A DNA stretch of 64,000 bases from Heliocidaris tuberculata. Taxonomy: Eukaryota > Echinodermata > Echinoidea > Camarodonta > Echinometridae. Location of the stretch: positions 2,356,831 through 2,420,830 of the forward strand of contig CM046839.1 in assembly GCA_025618425.1 (NCBI GenBank), read 5' to 3'. A program made the position numbers and the translations under genes. This document shows, piece after piece, positions 12,086 through 24,600 of the stretch (position 1 is its first letter; each line of letters opens with the position of its first letter). The notes beneath the pieces were generated by a model. The model was given only the letters and a program-made list of their open reading frames with translations, did not search any database and had not been told where the DNA came from.

Positions 12086-13744
12086 TCTGCAGACCAGTGG
12101 ATCTCCTATAGTGATGTGATGAATGGGATGGTCATAGATCAATTGTGTGCATTCTAACAATGGAGGAACATCTGGTATGTAGGTTCATACCTTTTATGCA
12201 CTACATCAGCATAACACTGCAGGAACAAGAAGAAAAAAAATCATTAGCGACAAACGTCATGAACAGCAATGCTTGTTATTTTAATATTATACTGAAGAAA
12301 AAACGAATCTACAATTCAAAATTCCATCATATATTTTGGAAGAGGTAATATAAAAATGGCGTTTGTACAGTACAAATCTGACCTCAATATTGACGGAGTT
12401 CCTCTAAAAGCTCTCAGTTAAATAGTGCAACAAAGCATATACGATGCAGTACTGCTGCAGTGCGTTAAATATCTCAGGAATCCTTGTAACATACCAAAAT
12501 TACAGTTCAAAAATGGAATTAAATCTATCAAAGATAAAAATCTATCACAGCTCAATAATGATCTTGAAGCAACTGTATATATATTATATAGGCCTAACAA
12601 ACACTGCGGTAGTTTGAAATCATTTATCTAATGTTTCATTGCAGGGTCTGTTTAGAAAGCCTAACAAAATACAACTCTTCTCTTACGAAAGAATCGCTTT
12701 GTACACATTATTCGAGGATGGGACCTCTTACGAATCTTCGCTCGAAAATTTCACTGGAGTTCAATCGCTCAATCTGCAGATTATAGTTGTCAATACCCAA
12801 ATCTACAAGTCAAGAAACTGAAGCCCTATAAATATTTGAAAATCATCGAGAACTAAACGAAGAATAGCAAGAAAGACCAGAGTATCGAGCATCGGGCGAT
12901 TTAGATTTGTATTTTTCTGTGATAGAATGATTTTCTATTCATTCGTCTCTTACTACTATTTTTATATATGATGACATAAACCTTCTTTTCTTCAGACACC
13001 GGAATATCAAAGTTTGATATCTGCCCACGGAGAATAAGGTATGAAAACAGCCTATTTTAATTCTCTGATTTAGAGAGAGATTCTCAATTATTATCACCTG
13101 TATTATCTAAGAATTATTATGCTGTTTTGATATTATTTTGTTCACAGAATTCCTTGTCAGCGCAATAAGTTGTGATTTATTTATATAATAGCTGATTATG
13201 ATATACTAACCTGTCATGAACCAGAATATGTTCTCAGACTTGTTTTTTCATTGCAAGTACAAACTTGCATTTTTCATTCAATTAAAATAAAGAAATGGTT
13301 AAGACAACTGAATATCTTTACTGAATGCATTCATGTTATGTTAATACAATCGATTTTGATAATAGTTTTATACCATAATTTTTTATTTGGGATACAGCAT
13401 TAGTATGTTAATGTTCTTCTACTAACAGTTACTGTTTGTTGAACAGAAGTAAATAATGAGTTGTGAAATATGTTTTGCATGACGACTTGTTTTCATGCAC
13501 TGCATCATGTCATGCTAATACATTCGATTTTCCACAAGGTATTTTCACGGGTCAGCCTCGGCACTCCTTGATTTATTGATGAAGAGCCATAATCAATAAA
13601 TATCTCAGCCCAACGTCCACTTGTAAGGGTGTAAGTCTTCGGACTACAAAAGATTGACCATACAGGATGATTATTCGCAGTGATCCTTGAAAGCTACTGT
13701 ACATCGAATATGGAAACTTTTCCCTAGGTTCATTCTGTATGCCA
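12086..13744. other. Intergenic stretch, no gene seen
   Basis: AT-rich DNA with several short open frames (for example 12145-12348 and 12639-12821), none with recognisable motifs or convincing splice context. Left unannotated as coding. Confidence 0.5.
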
Positions 13745-14040
13745 TAGAATAAATTATTATTACACAAGGTAGAGACCTTGTGTAGTAAATGTAATGGGAA
13801 TACCATATAATGCGGTGCATTTGTTAGCATGTAACATATGCAGATTTCCTTTTTCGTAGCTGTACCCATTCCATTTACTTATACCAGTACATTTACAAAG
13901 GTATATTTACATGGCATATTCTTTCTCCGAACTACATTTACATTTGTACACATCGGATGAATTATATTTACTACACAAGGTAATAACCTTGTAAAAATGT
14001 TAGCATGTCACAGATGCAGATTTATACAGAAGATATTAGG
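13745..14040. repeat. Paired short repeats with ACACAAGGT hairpins
   Basis: ACACAAGGTAGAGACCTTGT at about 13762-13781 forms a small hairpin. A related block (TTTACTACACAAGGTAATAACCTTGT) recurs near 13970, and both are followed by similar TTAGCATGT...ATGCAGATTT sequence. Probably one small inverted-repeat element present twice. Confidence 0.5.
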
Positions 14041-14241
14041 ATTAATGATTTTTACCATGTAAACTATAAAAGGTTGATATATATTTCAATTGTTGGTAAG
14101 GTTCATGTTATCTTTACATGTACACATTTAAGAGGATTGATTTTTTACCATTTGTATTTCATTTCTCTTTCTACTGCCTCTTATTTTCTCCTTCTTCATC
14201 ATACCCCGGCTAAAGCTGGAGTAATAATATATATATAGAAC

Positions 14242-14336
<95 letters not shown>

Positions 14337-14373
14337 TAATAATTGTAATAATAATAATAATAATAATAATAAC

Positions 14374-14405
<32 letters not shown>
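14242..14405. repeat. (AAT)n microsatellite
   Basis: Almost pure AAT/ATA trinucleotide run of about 165 bp with a few interruptions. The leucine-rich reading frame across it is an artefact. Confidence 0.97.
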
Positions 14406-14406
<1 letters not shown>

Positions 14407-14711
14407 TTTTTTTTTCTCTTCATAATTTTTTTATTCCTTGAATCAGTTTTTCAAAACGAATAATTACAAATTGAGAATTAATTACACAATATAATTCAAC
14501 ATGGCAATAAACACAATACAAATTATATATTTCCATAACGTGCCATCCATAAATAAACAACAATAGTACAATTTAACTGAACAAGGTATAGGTTAAAACC
14601 TGATAGGTACAAATTCAAAGTATATAGGGCAATTGTAATAATGAATATAATTTCTTTAAAACTGTTTGTGATATTATCATGTTATATTATCATGTTATAT
14701 TATAATAATAT

Positions 14712-14744
14712 ACACACACACTCACACACACACACACACACACG

Positions 14745-14791
<47 letters not shown>
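14712..14791. repeat. (CA)n(TA)n microsatellite
   Basis: CA repeats with a few CT and CG interruptions pass into TA repeats. Confidence 0.95.
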
Positions 14792-14793
<2 letters not shown>

Positions 14794-14799
14794 TTATTT

Positions 14800-14908
14800 A
14801 TAACAGCAGGGCCCTCAGTGAGAACAGTATTAATGCTGACGAGGCTACCCTTGATAAACAAGACATATTATTGATATTGTCATTATTATTATTATTATTA
14901 TTATTATT

Positions 14909-14956
<48 letters not shown>

Positions 14957-14970
14957 TATTATTATTATTA
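14800..14970 (+). mobile_element. LINE 3' end with (ATT)n tail
   Basis: A block containing CAGGGCCCTCAGTGAGAAC, GACGAGGCTACCCTTGATAA and AAGACATATT is followed directly by a long TTA array. A related block in opposite orientation lies at 50455-50545, again beside ATA repeats. Two copies sharing a body and a trinucleotide tail indicate a retrotransposon 3' terminus. Confidence 0.6.
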
Positions 14971-15058
14971 AATAGTGGATTCTTGTTAAGCGCACATGTC
15001 TGTCAGACTTGACACGCCTGGCGCTCCACAATTATTACCTTGGCTTTAACATTATCAT

Positions 15059-15072
15059 TATTGTTGTTGTTG

Positions 15073-15136
<64 letters not shown>

Positions 15137-15141
15137 CATTA
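15059..15141. repeat. (TTA)n microsatellite
   Basis: TTG units pass into a pure TTA/ATT run about 80 bp long. Confidence 0.96.
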
Positions 15142-15219
15142 TTATCATCGCCATTAGTATCATTATTTTTATCATCGTTACCATTAATGCATTCGTAATG
15201 TACAATTTAACCAAATTAC

Positions 15220-15489
15220 TACACTCTAAAAACAATCTAGTCAAATATGACTAGAATCTAGTCAGATTTGACTAGAATAACTATTCCCAAGGGTCCCTGC
15301 AATATTCTAGTCAAAACTACATTGTACCAGCTTCGGGTTTGAAGTGAACGGAATCCTATAGTCAAAATGAATAGAATCTTAGTAAACATGAACAGAATCC
15401 TAATTAGAATGACTAGAATCTGATTAAGAAAATATGACCAGGCGATCTGATAAAAAAAAAAAAAATTACTAGACGCTTTTTAGAGTGTA
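15220..15489. mobile_element. MITE with TACACTCTAAAAA inverted termini
   Basis: Both ends carry TACACTCTAAAAA in inverted orientation. The interior repeats a degenerate TGACTAGAATC / TCTAGTCA motif many times on both strands. It ends about 190 bp before the DUOXA start codon. No coding capacity. Confidence 0.7.
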
Positions 15490-15681
15490 ATTTAGTATTT
15501 GTATGTTAGAATTAAATGTACTTTGAGCCGCTATATGTATCTGTAATTTGAAACTACCAACATGATCAAATAACACAATTTCAGTAGAATTCATTAAACT
15601 GAATTCAATAATTTGACCAAATAAGAATACAATGTTGTTTGTCTTTCCCTCAGACTTCATGATCGAAGCTAATTCTCGACG

Positions 15682-18600
15682 ATGACTTTTGATGCTTTTC
15701 GTTCTGATGGCTTGCCGACCTACTACTCACCCAACCAAACCCCTGTCACATCTGACGTCCTCATCTACGGATTCATCTTCGCTTTCCTCATCATCGCATT
15801 CTCATTTTTTATCCTCCTCCCAGGGATAAGAGGTTGGCAGGTAAGCCCAGGGGCGGATCCAGGACTTTATTTCACGGTGAAGAGGGGGGGGGGCACAATT
15901 TCTTTTAAAAATTTACACAATTAAGGGGTAATGTTCTGTGTTGTTTACTTATAAAGTGACAATAAACTGAAGCTCCTAAATAACGCCATCTTTTAACAGA
16001 ATTTGAAAAGTGTCTGTGCTTCTCATTTTCCCACCATGCCCCATTATAGTTTGTAGAAGCTTAGAATGTACCTGCAGGAAATTTTCCACATTACAAGTCA
16101 AAAATAATAGTTTGAACTATAAAATGTGCTTATATTATCCAAACAAGCTGTTTGTAAAAATTCAAAATATATTGCAATTACTTTTAAAATTATAATCTTA
16201 ATTTAGCAATCACTGTAAGATGGCGCTGTTCAAGTTCTACCAGTTTAATGCCACTTTAAAATATGCCATTAATGGTGAGAAAGTAAATATGAAGAAAAAA
16301 AACGAACCCCAAATTCTCTCTTCAATTGAGCTTTGCGCTTAAGAATATAAACTAGGAGAAAAAAGTACTACTCTTCACCTGAATCATTATCAGCACCACA
16401 ATATTCTGGGAAACATAGCTACACCCAATCGACAGCCGACCTCAGGCGCGTAGCCAGAGGGCCGGTGGGGGCGGTCGCCCGCCCCCCCCCCCCTCAAAAA
16501 AAAAAAAAAAAAAAAAAAGCGAGAGCGAAAAAGAGGGGGGGGGGGGGGGAGTGAGAGAAAAATCCTTAAAAAGTGCAACGAGCCGTTATCTTTATCTCAA
16601 AATTTGCTAAAACGTCAAAGTTTTCGCGCTTCTTGCGGGGAGTGGGAAACTCCCCCTCCCTGCGCCCACCCCTGATACATTCATTGCAGTATTGTGTACA
16701 AATAACTGAAAAGCAGTCAGGGCATCGAACTAACTTTCCGCCTAAAAAAAGGTGCTACAAGCCGTTATCTTTCTCTCAAATTAGCTAAAACTTCAAAGTT
16801 TTCGTGCTTCGCGCGGGAAGGGTGAAATTCCCCCCTCCCTGCGTCCACCCCTGTTAAATACAATGCAGTATTTACATCAGCAGAATGTGACCAATCATAA
16901 AGAGCTTACAGAAGAGATTAATAGACCTGTTCACAAATATAAACACAAATTTTATGTATACTTTAAAAACAAAGGTTGTTCTTGACAACCTGAAAGCTTG
17001 TCTGAGGCTTGTCAGACATAGCAACAAGTAATGTATGCAAACTGGGTAGCGTTTCATCAAACGGTCATAATTACAAGTTCGCCGACATCCCATTGAAACG
17101 CGTGTATCAAAATTGACACGTGTTTCAATGGGATGTCGGCGAATATGTACTTATGACGGTTTGATGAAACGATGCCCAGATTCCAAGTATTGTAGTTCAT
17201 TCATTAATAACAGGTTAATGGAATACCTCGTTACTAGGTCCCCAGGAAAGAAACAACCATAAATTTAAATAACTTTGTGAACAGGTCTATTAAGAATAAA
17301 ACTGGAGAAGATTAGACCTAAAGGGGGAGGGGGAGATTCCTCCCCTATACGTTTTACCGCGATATCTTGCAGTGATATTTTTGTAGATTCCTTTTTTTTT
17401 CTCCCGCTGCGAGCATTCATGACTTTATGTTTAAAATCTTGCGTGACAAAGACAAAACCTCTCAAAAGTAATCGTTGAATACTGATACAAACCTGAAATG
17501 ATATACTTACCATTAGTAAAATCCATTGAACTTCAAAACATTCACATAAAAGCAAAGTATTACACACTGAATGACACTAGTAATGTCAATAATAATGAGT
17601 TATGATAATGAGAACCAAAAACAGAGCAATAATCATGGGAATAGGGATGTGACATTTATGATTTTGTTCATTCTTTTAACAGTAACCTTGGAAACTCAAC
17701 GTACGTGTTACCATATTAATGATGCTCCCTACAAACACCAGTGACGACACAAAGCTTGCTCTTTTATTGTGCTTTCGGAATTTCAATAAAGACATATGCA
17801 TGATATCTACTGGTGAATGACAAGTCAGACCTTTAAAAAAATTTCATTCACTACTATTCCGCAACCACCTCCTCGAAGCCAAGGTCTTCAATAACGTACA
17901 AAAGAATTATCTTTTATTTTATAATTTTTACACATGAATAGGCCTATCTTCATTTACATGATTTATGTGAACTCGAAATTTCGTTTAATGGACAGATGGA
18001 TGCGACAAATAAAACTGAATTGCATTGATCACGTAAATGCCCGAAGCTGAGTTTTCTTCTTTGTTTTTTTTTCGCTCTAGGGGGTAAGCGGGTTTAATTA
18101 CGGCTTTTCCAAACTTTATGAGGAGATTCAAGAAACGGACAATACCCTAAAATCTGTAACTTGGGGTAAAAAAAAAGATTAATGGACCGTCAAATATCAC
18201 GTTTCGGAATTGTTCTTCTATACGTATTTCTAACGAATGCTACATTTTGCAAACAAGTGCAAATAAAAAAGGAGGTTGAGGGTTTAGAAATTAAAAAAAA
18301 GGTTTTAATGCTTGGTTATTTTGTTCATGACCCAATCCAAGGTAAGAGTGCATGTAATATAGCATTTGTAAAGGTGAAGAAAAAAAAATTCCCCAATACT
18401 GGATCAATATGCTCTTTCGTGTTTTTTCCTGAGGGTTGTTCTTAATATGTGCAAAACAGAGTTTTTAGGATTGGAAATACGCTATATATTTTCTTACCAT
18501 GCTCTCACTAATTGAGTTCCCTCCAAGCGAGTATTTATTTATTTACTTATTTACTTATTTATTTAATTAGTTAGTTACTTATTCATGTACTTATTTACTT

Positions 18601-21600
18601 ATTTCCCTCCCGAGAACAGGGATTGATGACAATCAATCCCTGCCAAAAGACTCTAGTAGTGTTTTTACTAACTCTCGATTGCTTCGCTCCCTCACATAAC
18701 TTATAAGTTTTTAAATAAACTATATGAAAATAAAAGAGGTAATTAAAATCATTTTAGTCTGATAGCTATCCATGCCCTGATCAAATACCCACACAATTAC
18801 ACTCAAAAACGTGTTGGGTAAATTCTTACCCGGTATTGGGAAAAGGGCGGAACATGCATGTTTGTTGGATAAAATGTTAACAGCTATCCATGTCCTGATC
18901 AAATACCCACACAATTACACTCAAAAACGTGTTGGGTAAATTCTTACCCGGTATTGGGAAAAGGGCGGAACATGCATGTTTGTTGGATAAAATGTTAACT
19001 AATATTAGGTAAATATCAATTCACACAAATTTTGATTTTACCCAACAAAAATTTTGCCTATTTTTAATTTTTATTTTGAGGGTATTCTCTTCGGACATTG
19101 CCTTCCTTTTCATTGCCTTCATATACATTTCAACCAATATATCAACATTACCAACAATCAACTTTCTGGTTTATAAATTTCCATCAATTTTAAGTTAGTT
19201 CTTTTATATTAAAAACCTGTTATTTACAGCAATGTGGAAGATTCCAGTCCATTATTCCAGTCCACAGAAAAAAATATTTTGGCGTCGCAGATCGTGTTTC
19301 ATGCTAACTATTTCATGTTAATACATGCAGTCCGATCATGGACGTTTACCATTCTCAGCAACACCACCAACACTCCGTTACATCATGTACATAGGATGTA
19401 TGAAGTATGTATATTCTATCACATATTCTCTCGCCTATAGTTTAATTAATGTCTTAATGCCTTATGCGTTGATGCAATTTCCAATGAATTTACTTTTCTC
19501 TGTTTTCCCCCTTCATTTTGATTTTCATGTTCTAATGTAATAATCGTGAAATTTCCCTATTTTGTTTCAAATTTGAATTTTATGTATTGCTTTTTAAAAT
19601 AAGAATGTGGAAAACAAACTTTGAATTTCGAAAGTAATATAGAATAAATCTATACACTTTTTGTTTGTCTTATAATCCAGCGGTTATTTGTGTTCTGCCG
19701 GATCACGATAAGTCTCTTTATTGGTGCTTCCATAATGTGTAAGTATGAGTCTATTATTCAAATCATTCTAATTCTCACTCGATAAAAAAATCAGTGATAA
19801 AATCAGTACAATGATCAACCATAATAGATCTTTCAGTTTTCAGTAAAAAGTGAGGATGTATTATGATTGAATGGCCGTTTATGACTTAAATCTAATATTT
19901 TAAATCAAAAATAAATGAAAAGGTTAGATACGTGATTTTGTCTAATAGTCTAATCATAATAAATGTGCCAACATTTATAACGCATTGGTATTAATCCTCG
20001 AACTTGCTTTTATAGGGATTTTGTTCTTAATTGATCATCGCATCAAATTATAAGTTGCATACACTGTTAGGTCAAGATTTTAATGGTTATTATCATGTGA
20101 TGATGATGATTTATATCCTTGCAGAACCATGCAGACCTAGCTAGAATTTAAAAAAAAAAATGAGATCATTGATTAACATAGTAAAAAATATATGTCTATC
20201 ACATCCATGATCCACGTAAAGTAATTGTAATAGAAATGTCATTTATGTAATAGTGACAAGTAAAAAGGATTAAAGTAAAGGATAAACCCTTTTTCAAGAT
20301 TTTCATATAAACTGTACAGCTATATAAATTCTTTTAGATTAGGGTCCGTTAAGAGTACTCATCTTTCATTGAAATTTTCGCTATTCTCAAAAATGCGATG
20401 AAACTGGCGATACTTGGTACTTCTCATAGCACTTATTGTGTAAACTAGATATTTGATTCAAGAGGTGCTTTGTAGGAGTTGACTTCCCCTGTGAACGATA
20501 TGCAAATATACCATTCTTTACAAAAGAATGGACACACAATAATACTTTACATGCAGAAGAATGGACCCAATTATCGAGTGACGCAACCATTAAAAACACT
20601 GAGGTAAAAGTTATACAGTGTGAATGGGCCTTATTGATTGAACACAATTATTGATTGTCACAATATATGGTAACTTAAACAAAATCGACACAACAATCGG
20701 AATTTTGTGTTGTAGTTTTTAACTTTTATTCTACAAAAATATATAGAAAGAGAAGCATAGACATCATAATATATCTGCACAATACAATGTAAAAGGATCA
20801 CGTTTTTAAAAAAGACAACTATGGTTTATAATTTGCATAACCAATCGGAAAGAAGTTACTAATAATGTACCCCAGACCCAGTGTTTTTTTTTCTTAGTTC
20901 ATGTATATTGCTTCTCATGCATTGTTCACTTGAAAGAATTAAATTTATAAGGGGGAGGGGACCATGAAAATGTAGATTTAATTTTTGGTTGTTATTTTCC
21001 TTATAATGTGTAAATATAGGAGAGAAACGACTAGATTTAGTCGTTCCATTGATGTATTACAACATAATAATATCAAACTGAAGTGTTACGTATATATATT
21101 CAATAATAACGCTAGAATTCTTTTCATTTGATTGCAGGAAAACAAGTCTTTTTGATTGATATTAAATGACTTTTGTCATTCATGATGCCCTCTTCATTAA
21201 GATTAAGTCGAGTTTTATATGTTTTTTTTTTTTGTAATCCATAATAATAATCCATGCTCACGGAAATGAAGCAAATCAAAGTGTCCAAATGATAATGAAT
21301 ACATAAAGTTCGAATGTATGGGGGAGGGGGGGGGGGGGGGCAAATCGTTTTTTCCGAAGGTTCGTTATTCCGAAACACAAATTTCCCATAGCAGGGTGTT
21401 CATAATTCCGAAAATGAAATAGGGTTAGTAATTCCGAACATATGATGCATTTCTCCGAATGTTCGTAATTCCGAAAATGAAATATGGTCCATAATTCCTA
21501 AGGTTCATAATTCCGAAAATAAAAAAGGGTTCATAATTCCGAAGGTTCGTAATTTCGATAATGCATTCATGCCTTACATAATTTTTTTTTTTTTTCGGAA

Positions 21601-24600
21601 TTACGAATCTTCGGAAATATTTTATGAACCCTTTTTTAATTTTCGGAATTATGAACCGTCGGAGTAACAAACCGTCGGAATGATGAACCTTCGGGAAAAC
21701 GACATGCAAATGTTGCTTGCTTGGCTAGCAACAAGCCCAGTACCACCGTACACTGCTTGACATATTAGTCGAGTGTCAACAAAAGCCTTTGAGATATGAT
21801 CGATATATGCAATTAAGAATGTGATCTAATAGTATTCGTGAGCCCACCTATAACGATGTTGGTAATTAGAGACTATTTCCTTACCTCCGTCAAATTTGAT
21901 GAATGAACTTAGCCCTACATTATGGGGAAACTCGTCTGAGGGTAGACCACTGGATTGCTTATAATGTATAGGGCAATTCTTTATTAGAGGCTAAAGAATG
22001 GCGAAGGTCCATGGTTTATTAGGCATAATGAAAGAAAATTTATTTGTATCAAGTACGGTAACCCCCCACAATCAGTAGATGTGTTGCATAGACGGCTATT
22101 ACTCCTGATAAAAATTGACAAAGCTTAAAAAATATGTTATGTGTATCCGTCACAGAAAATTAATCGATCGGGTTCGAGGTCACATACTTGATTTACAAAA
22201 TAATGAAAGAAATTCCGTCACAAAATTTGCTGTAGGTTATTTAAATTTTGTTATACTATACTACATGGTGAAAACCCTTGATCATGATTACCAGCTCCGT
22301 TTTCGATTGCCTGGTAGTGTATTATTAAACTATAGAATCAATTTCATTTGATTTCATTTCATTTCCAGTGTCAAATTTTGGTCAGTCATGGGAGGTTTCA
22401 TTCATCAGCAACGTAACGACGGCTTACCGAGCGGGCAAGTCAGGGGAGATACACGCTAATATAGGCGTCAAGATTGGGTTAAGATCCGTCAACATTACTC
22501 TCAAGGGTAAAGTTTCCATTCATATCATATTTTATCTATTCATTTTTTTTTCAATGCCACCAATTATTGGAAGTGGTGTGAGGGGGAGGGAGAGGAGGGT
22601 CATATTATCTGTTTTTCATGTTCCTTTCCCCTCTAGTCGCCTTCTCTTTCTCTCTCTCACTCTCATTATTTCCTCATTCTCTCTACCCCTCTCTCTGTCT
22701 TTTTTCTTCTTTTTTGGGCCATACGATTGGGAGGGGCGTGCCCCAGTGCCCCCGTAGCGACGCTACTGGATGAACATTCAAACTACGATAAAACGGAAGA
22801 AGAGTAATTCCTGCGTAACGTAACGAATGGTATTAAAAATAACGTAACACAGTGATTGTAATGTATTATACATCAACGGTAGTGAAATGAAAAACTAGTT
22901 TACTATTGCGTAATATACTATTACGTCACGCCTAGATGCGTAAAACATGACATTCCTTTGAGTCTTATCGACAGGTTGTTTCCTATTGTTCAGGTGTACC
23001 CGAGTATCCTGAAGGAGATTCAGCTGCCTCGGGTGAGAGGGTCAACTACAATGAAAGGTTCCATTTCGAAGGGTCTCAGGGTAGAAACGGATTCGGGAGA
23101 TACGGTAAACAGTTACATGTATTATGAAGCATGTCGACAAGATAACCCCTCCCGATATACCTGTTTACAAAGTTATTCAAATTTATGGATGTCTCTTTCC
23201 TGGGGACCTAATAACGAAGTATTCCCTTAACCTGTTATTTATGAATGAACTACACTACAATACCTGGAATCCAGTTTGCATACATTACTTGTTGCTATTT
23301 CTGAAAAGCCTCTGACAAGCTTTCAGGTTGTCAAGAACAATCATTGTTTTAAAAGTATGCATAAAATTTGAATATATTTGTGAACAGGTCTATTGCGAAA
23401 CTATGAAGACACGTTATATTTTGTCGCCAGATAATTTTTATGAACATAGATCATGATAACTGTTGTCTGATTCAAGTAATCATTCTACTGATGACCTTAT
23501 CTACCTATCACTTTTGTTTGTTTATCCATTCATCCCCTTTCTGTCACTCAGCTCTACATCATCATACTTTTCCATCCATTCCCATTTTAATTGATTCTGC
23601 CCATCGTCAGTCTTCCATTTTGAGTTTTCATAATGACCAAATATGTATAATCAAGGAAAAATTGCACTGAATTGAAAAGAAATGATATCTTGGTAACTAT
23701 TTTGACACAAAATATGTACGAGCTGAGTGATAAACAACAAAAAATAAGTTTATCGAGAAAATAGGCCCTATGTACTACACGCATAAAAGAAGCGATTTCC
23801 GATATACAAAATAAGATGTGAAGTTTTCAGTAAAATGCAATGATTTCAAGCATGTTTTCGTTTGTTTGTGTACATTTTGCTGGTCCAAAAAAAAAAAAAT
23901 AATCCATACTTTATTCAGAATTACTTTGAGTCAGTTTCTCAGAAGTCAGGATTAACTTCGACGTCTTTGTGCTTTTGTTTGTTTGTTTGTTTTTGGTCAG
24001 TTGATACATTTATTCATTCATTCATTGATTAATAAAATGATTTGTTACTCAGCTGGAAGAATCAATCGTGAATTTCGTGAGGCTCAGTATCGCGGATTAC
24101 CGTACCCAATCCTATGGGTTGCTGAATACTTTGTGTTAGATGGAGAAGGCATCCGATGGGGGCGCTCTTACCGATTGGCTGGATTCTACACGGCTGTGTT
24201 ACTTTGGTGAGAATGGTGAAGTTTGAATAACTGAGAATCAGCAGAATCGAATCCAGATTGGTCGAGAATTATCTGGATAAATAAGCGATCAACATGAAAT
24301 ATGTAAAGTCGAACGAGATATTATTATTATTATTAATTTTTTTTTTAGTAATACCCATTTGAGTTAGGTGTATGTATACCCACTTACTAATCATTTTTGT
24401 TGTACAAAAAAGGCAGGGGATGCTGATGGCTCTACGCGGGATAATTCATACAGTAAGAAAACATGGTTCTATCCAGAACCATAAAAAAAGTTTCCCTGAC
24501 TTGATGCCCCAGTGGTAATTTTAAGGCGTGAGTTACCTTTTTCTATCCAAAAGTTTCTTACTGGCACTCCAAAAGGAGCAGTTGTTGAGACAGGTTTGAA

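Larger units (their letters stand above)
15841..19680 (+). other. DUOXA intron 1, repeat-rich
   Basis: Starts with a GGGGCGGATCCAGGA-type dispersed repeat and a G-run (15850-15895). Holds poly(C)/poly(A) junk at 16475-16550, a nested MITE pair at 16917-17293, and a 118 bp tandem duplication at 18764-18999. No host exon seen. Confidence 0.7.

Noticed and set aside
12639..12821. Possible small gene in the DUOX-DUOXA gap
   Set aside because: Short, no motif, no splice or poly(A) context, and AT-rich like its surroundings.
14199..14423. Poly-leucine membrane-like reading frame
   Set aside because: It is the AAT microsatellite read on the - strand.
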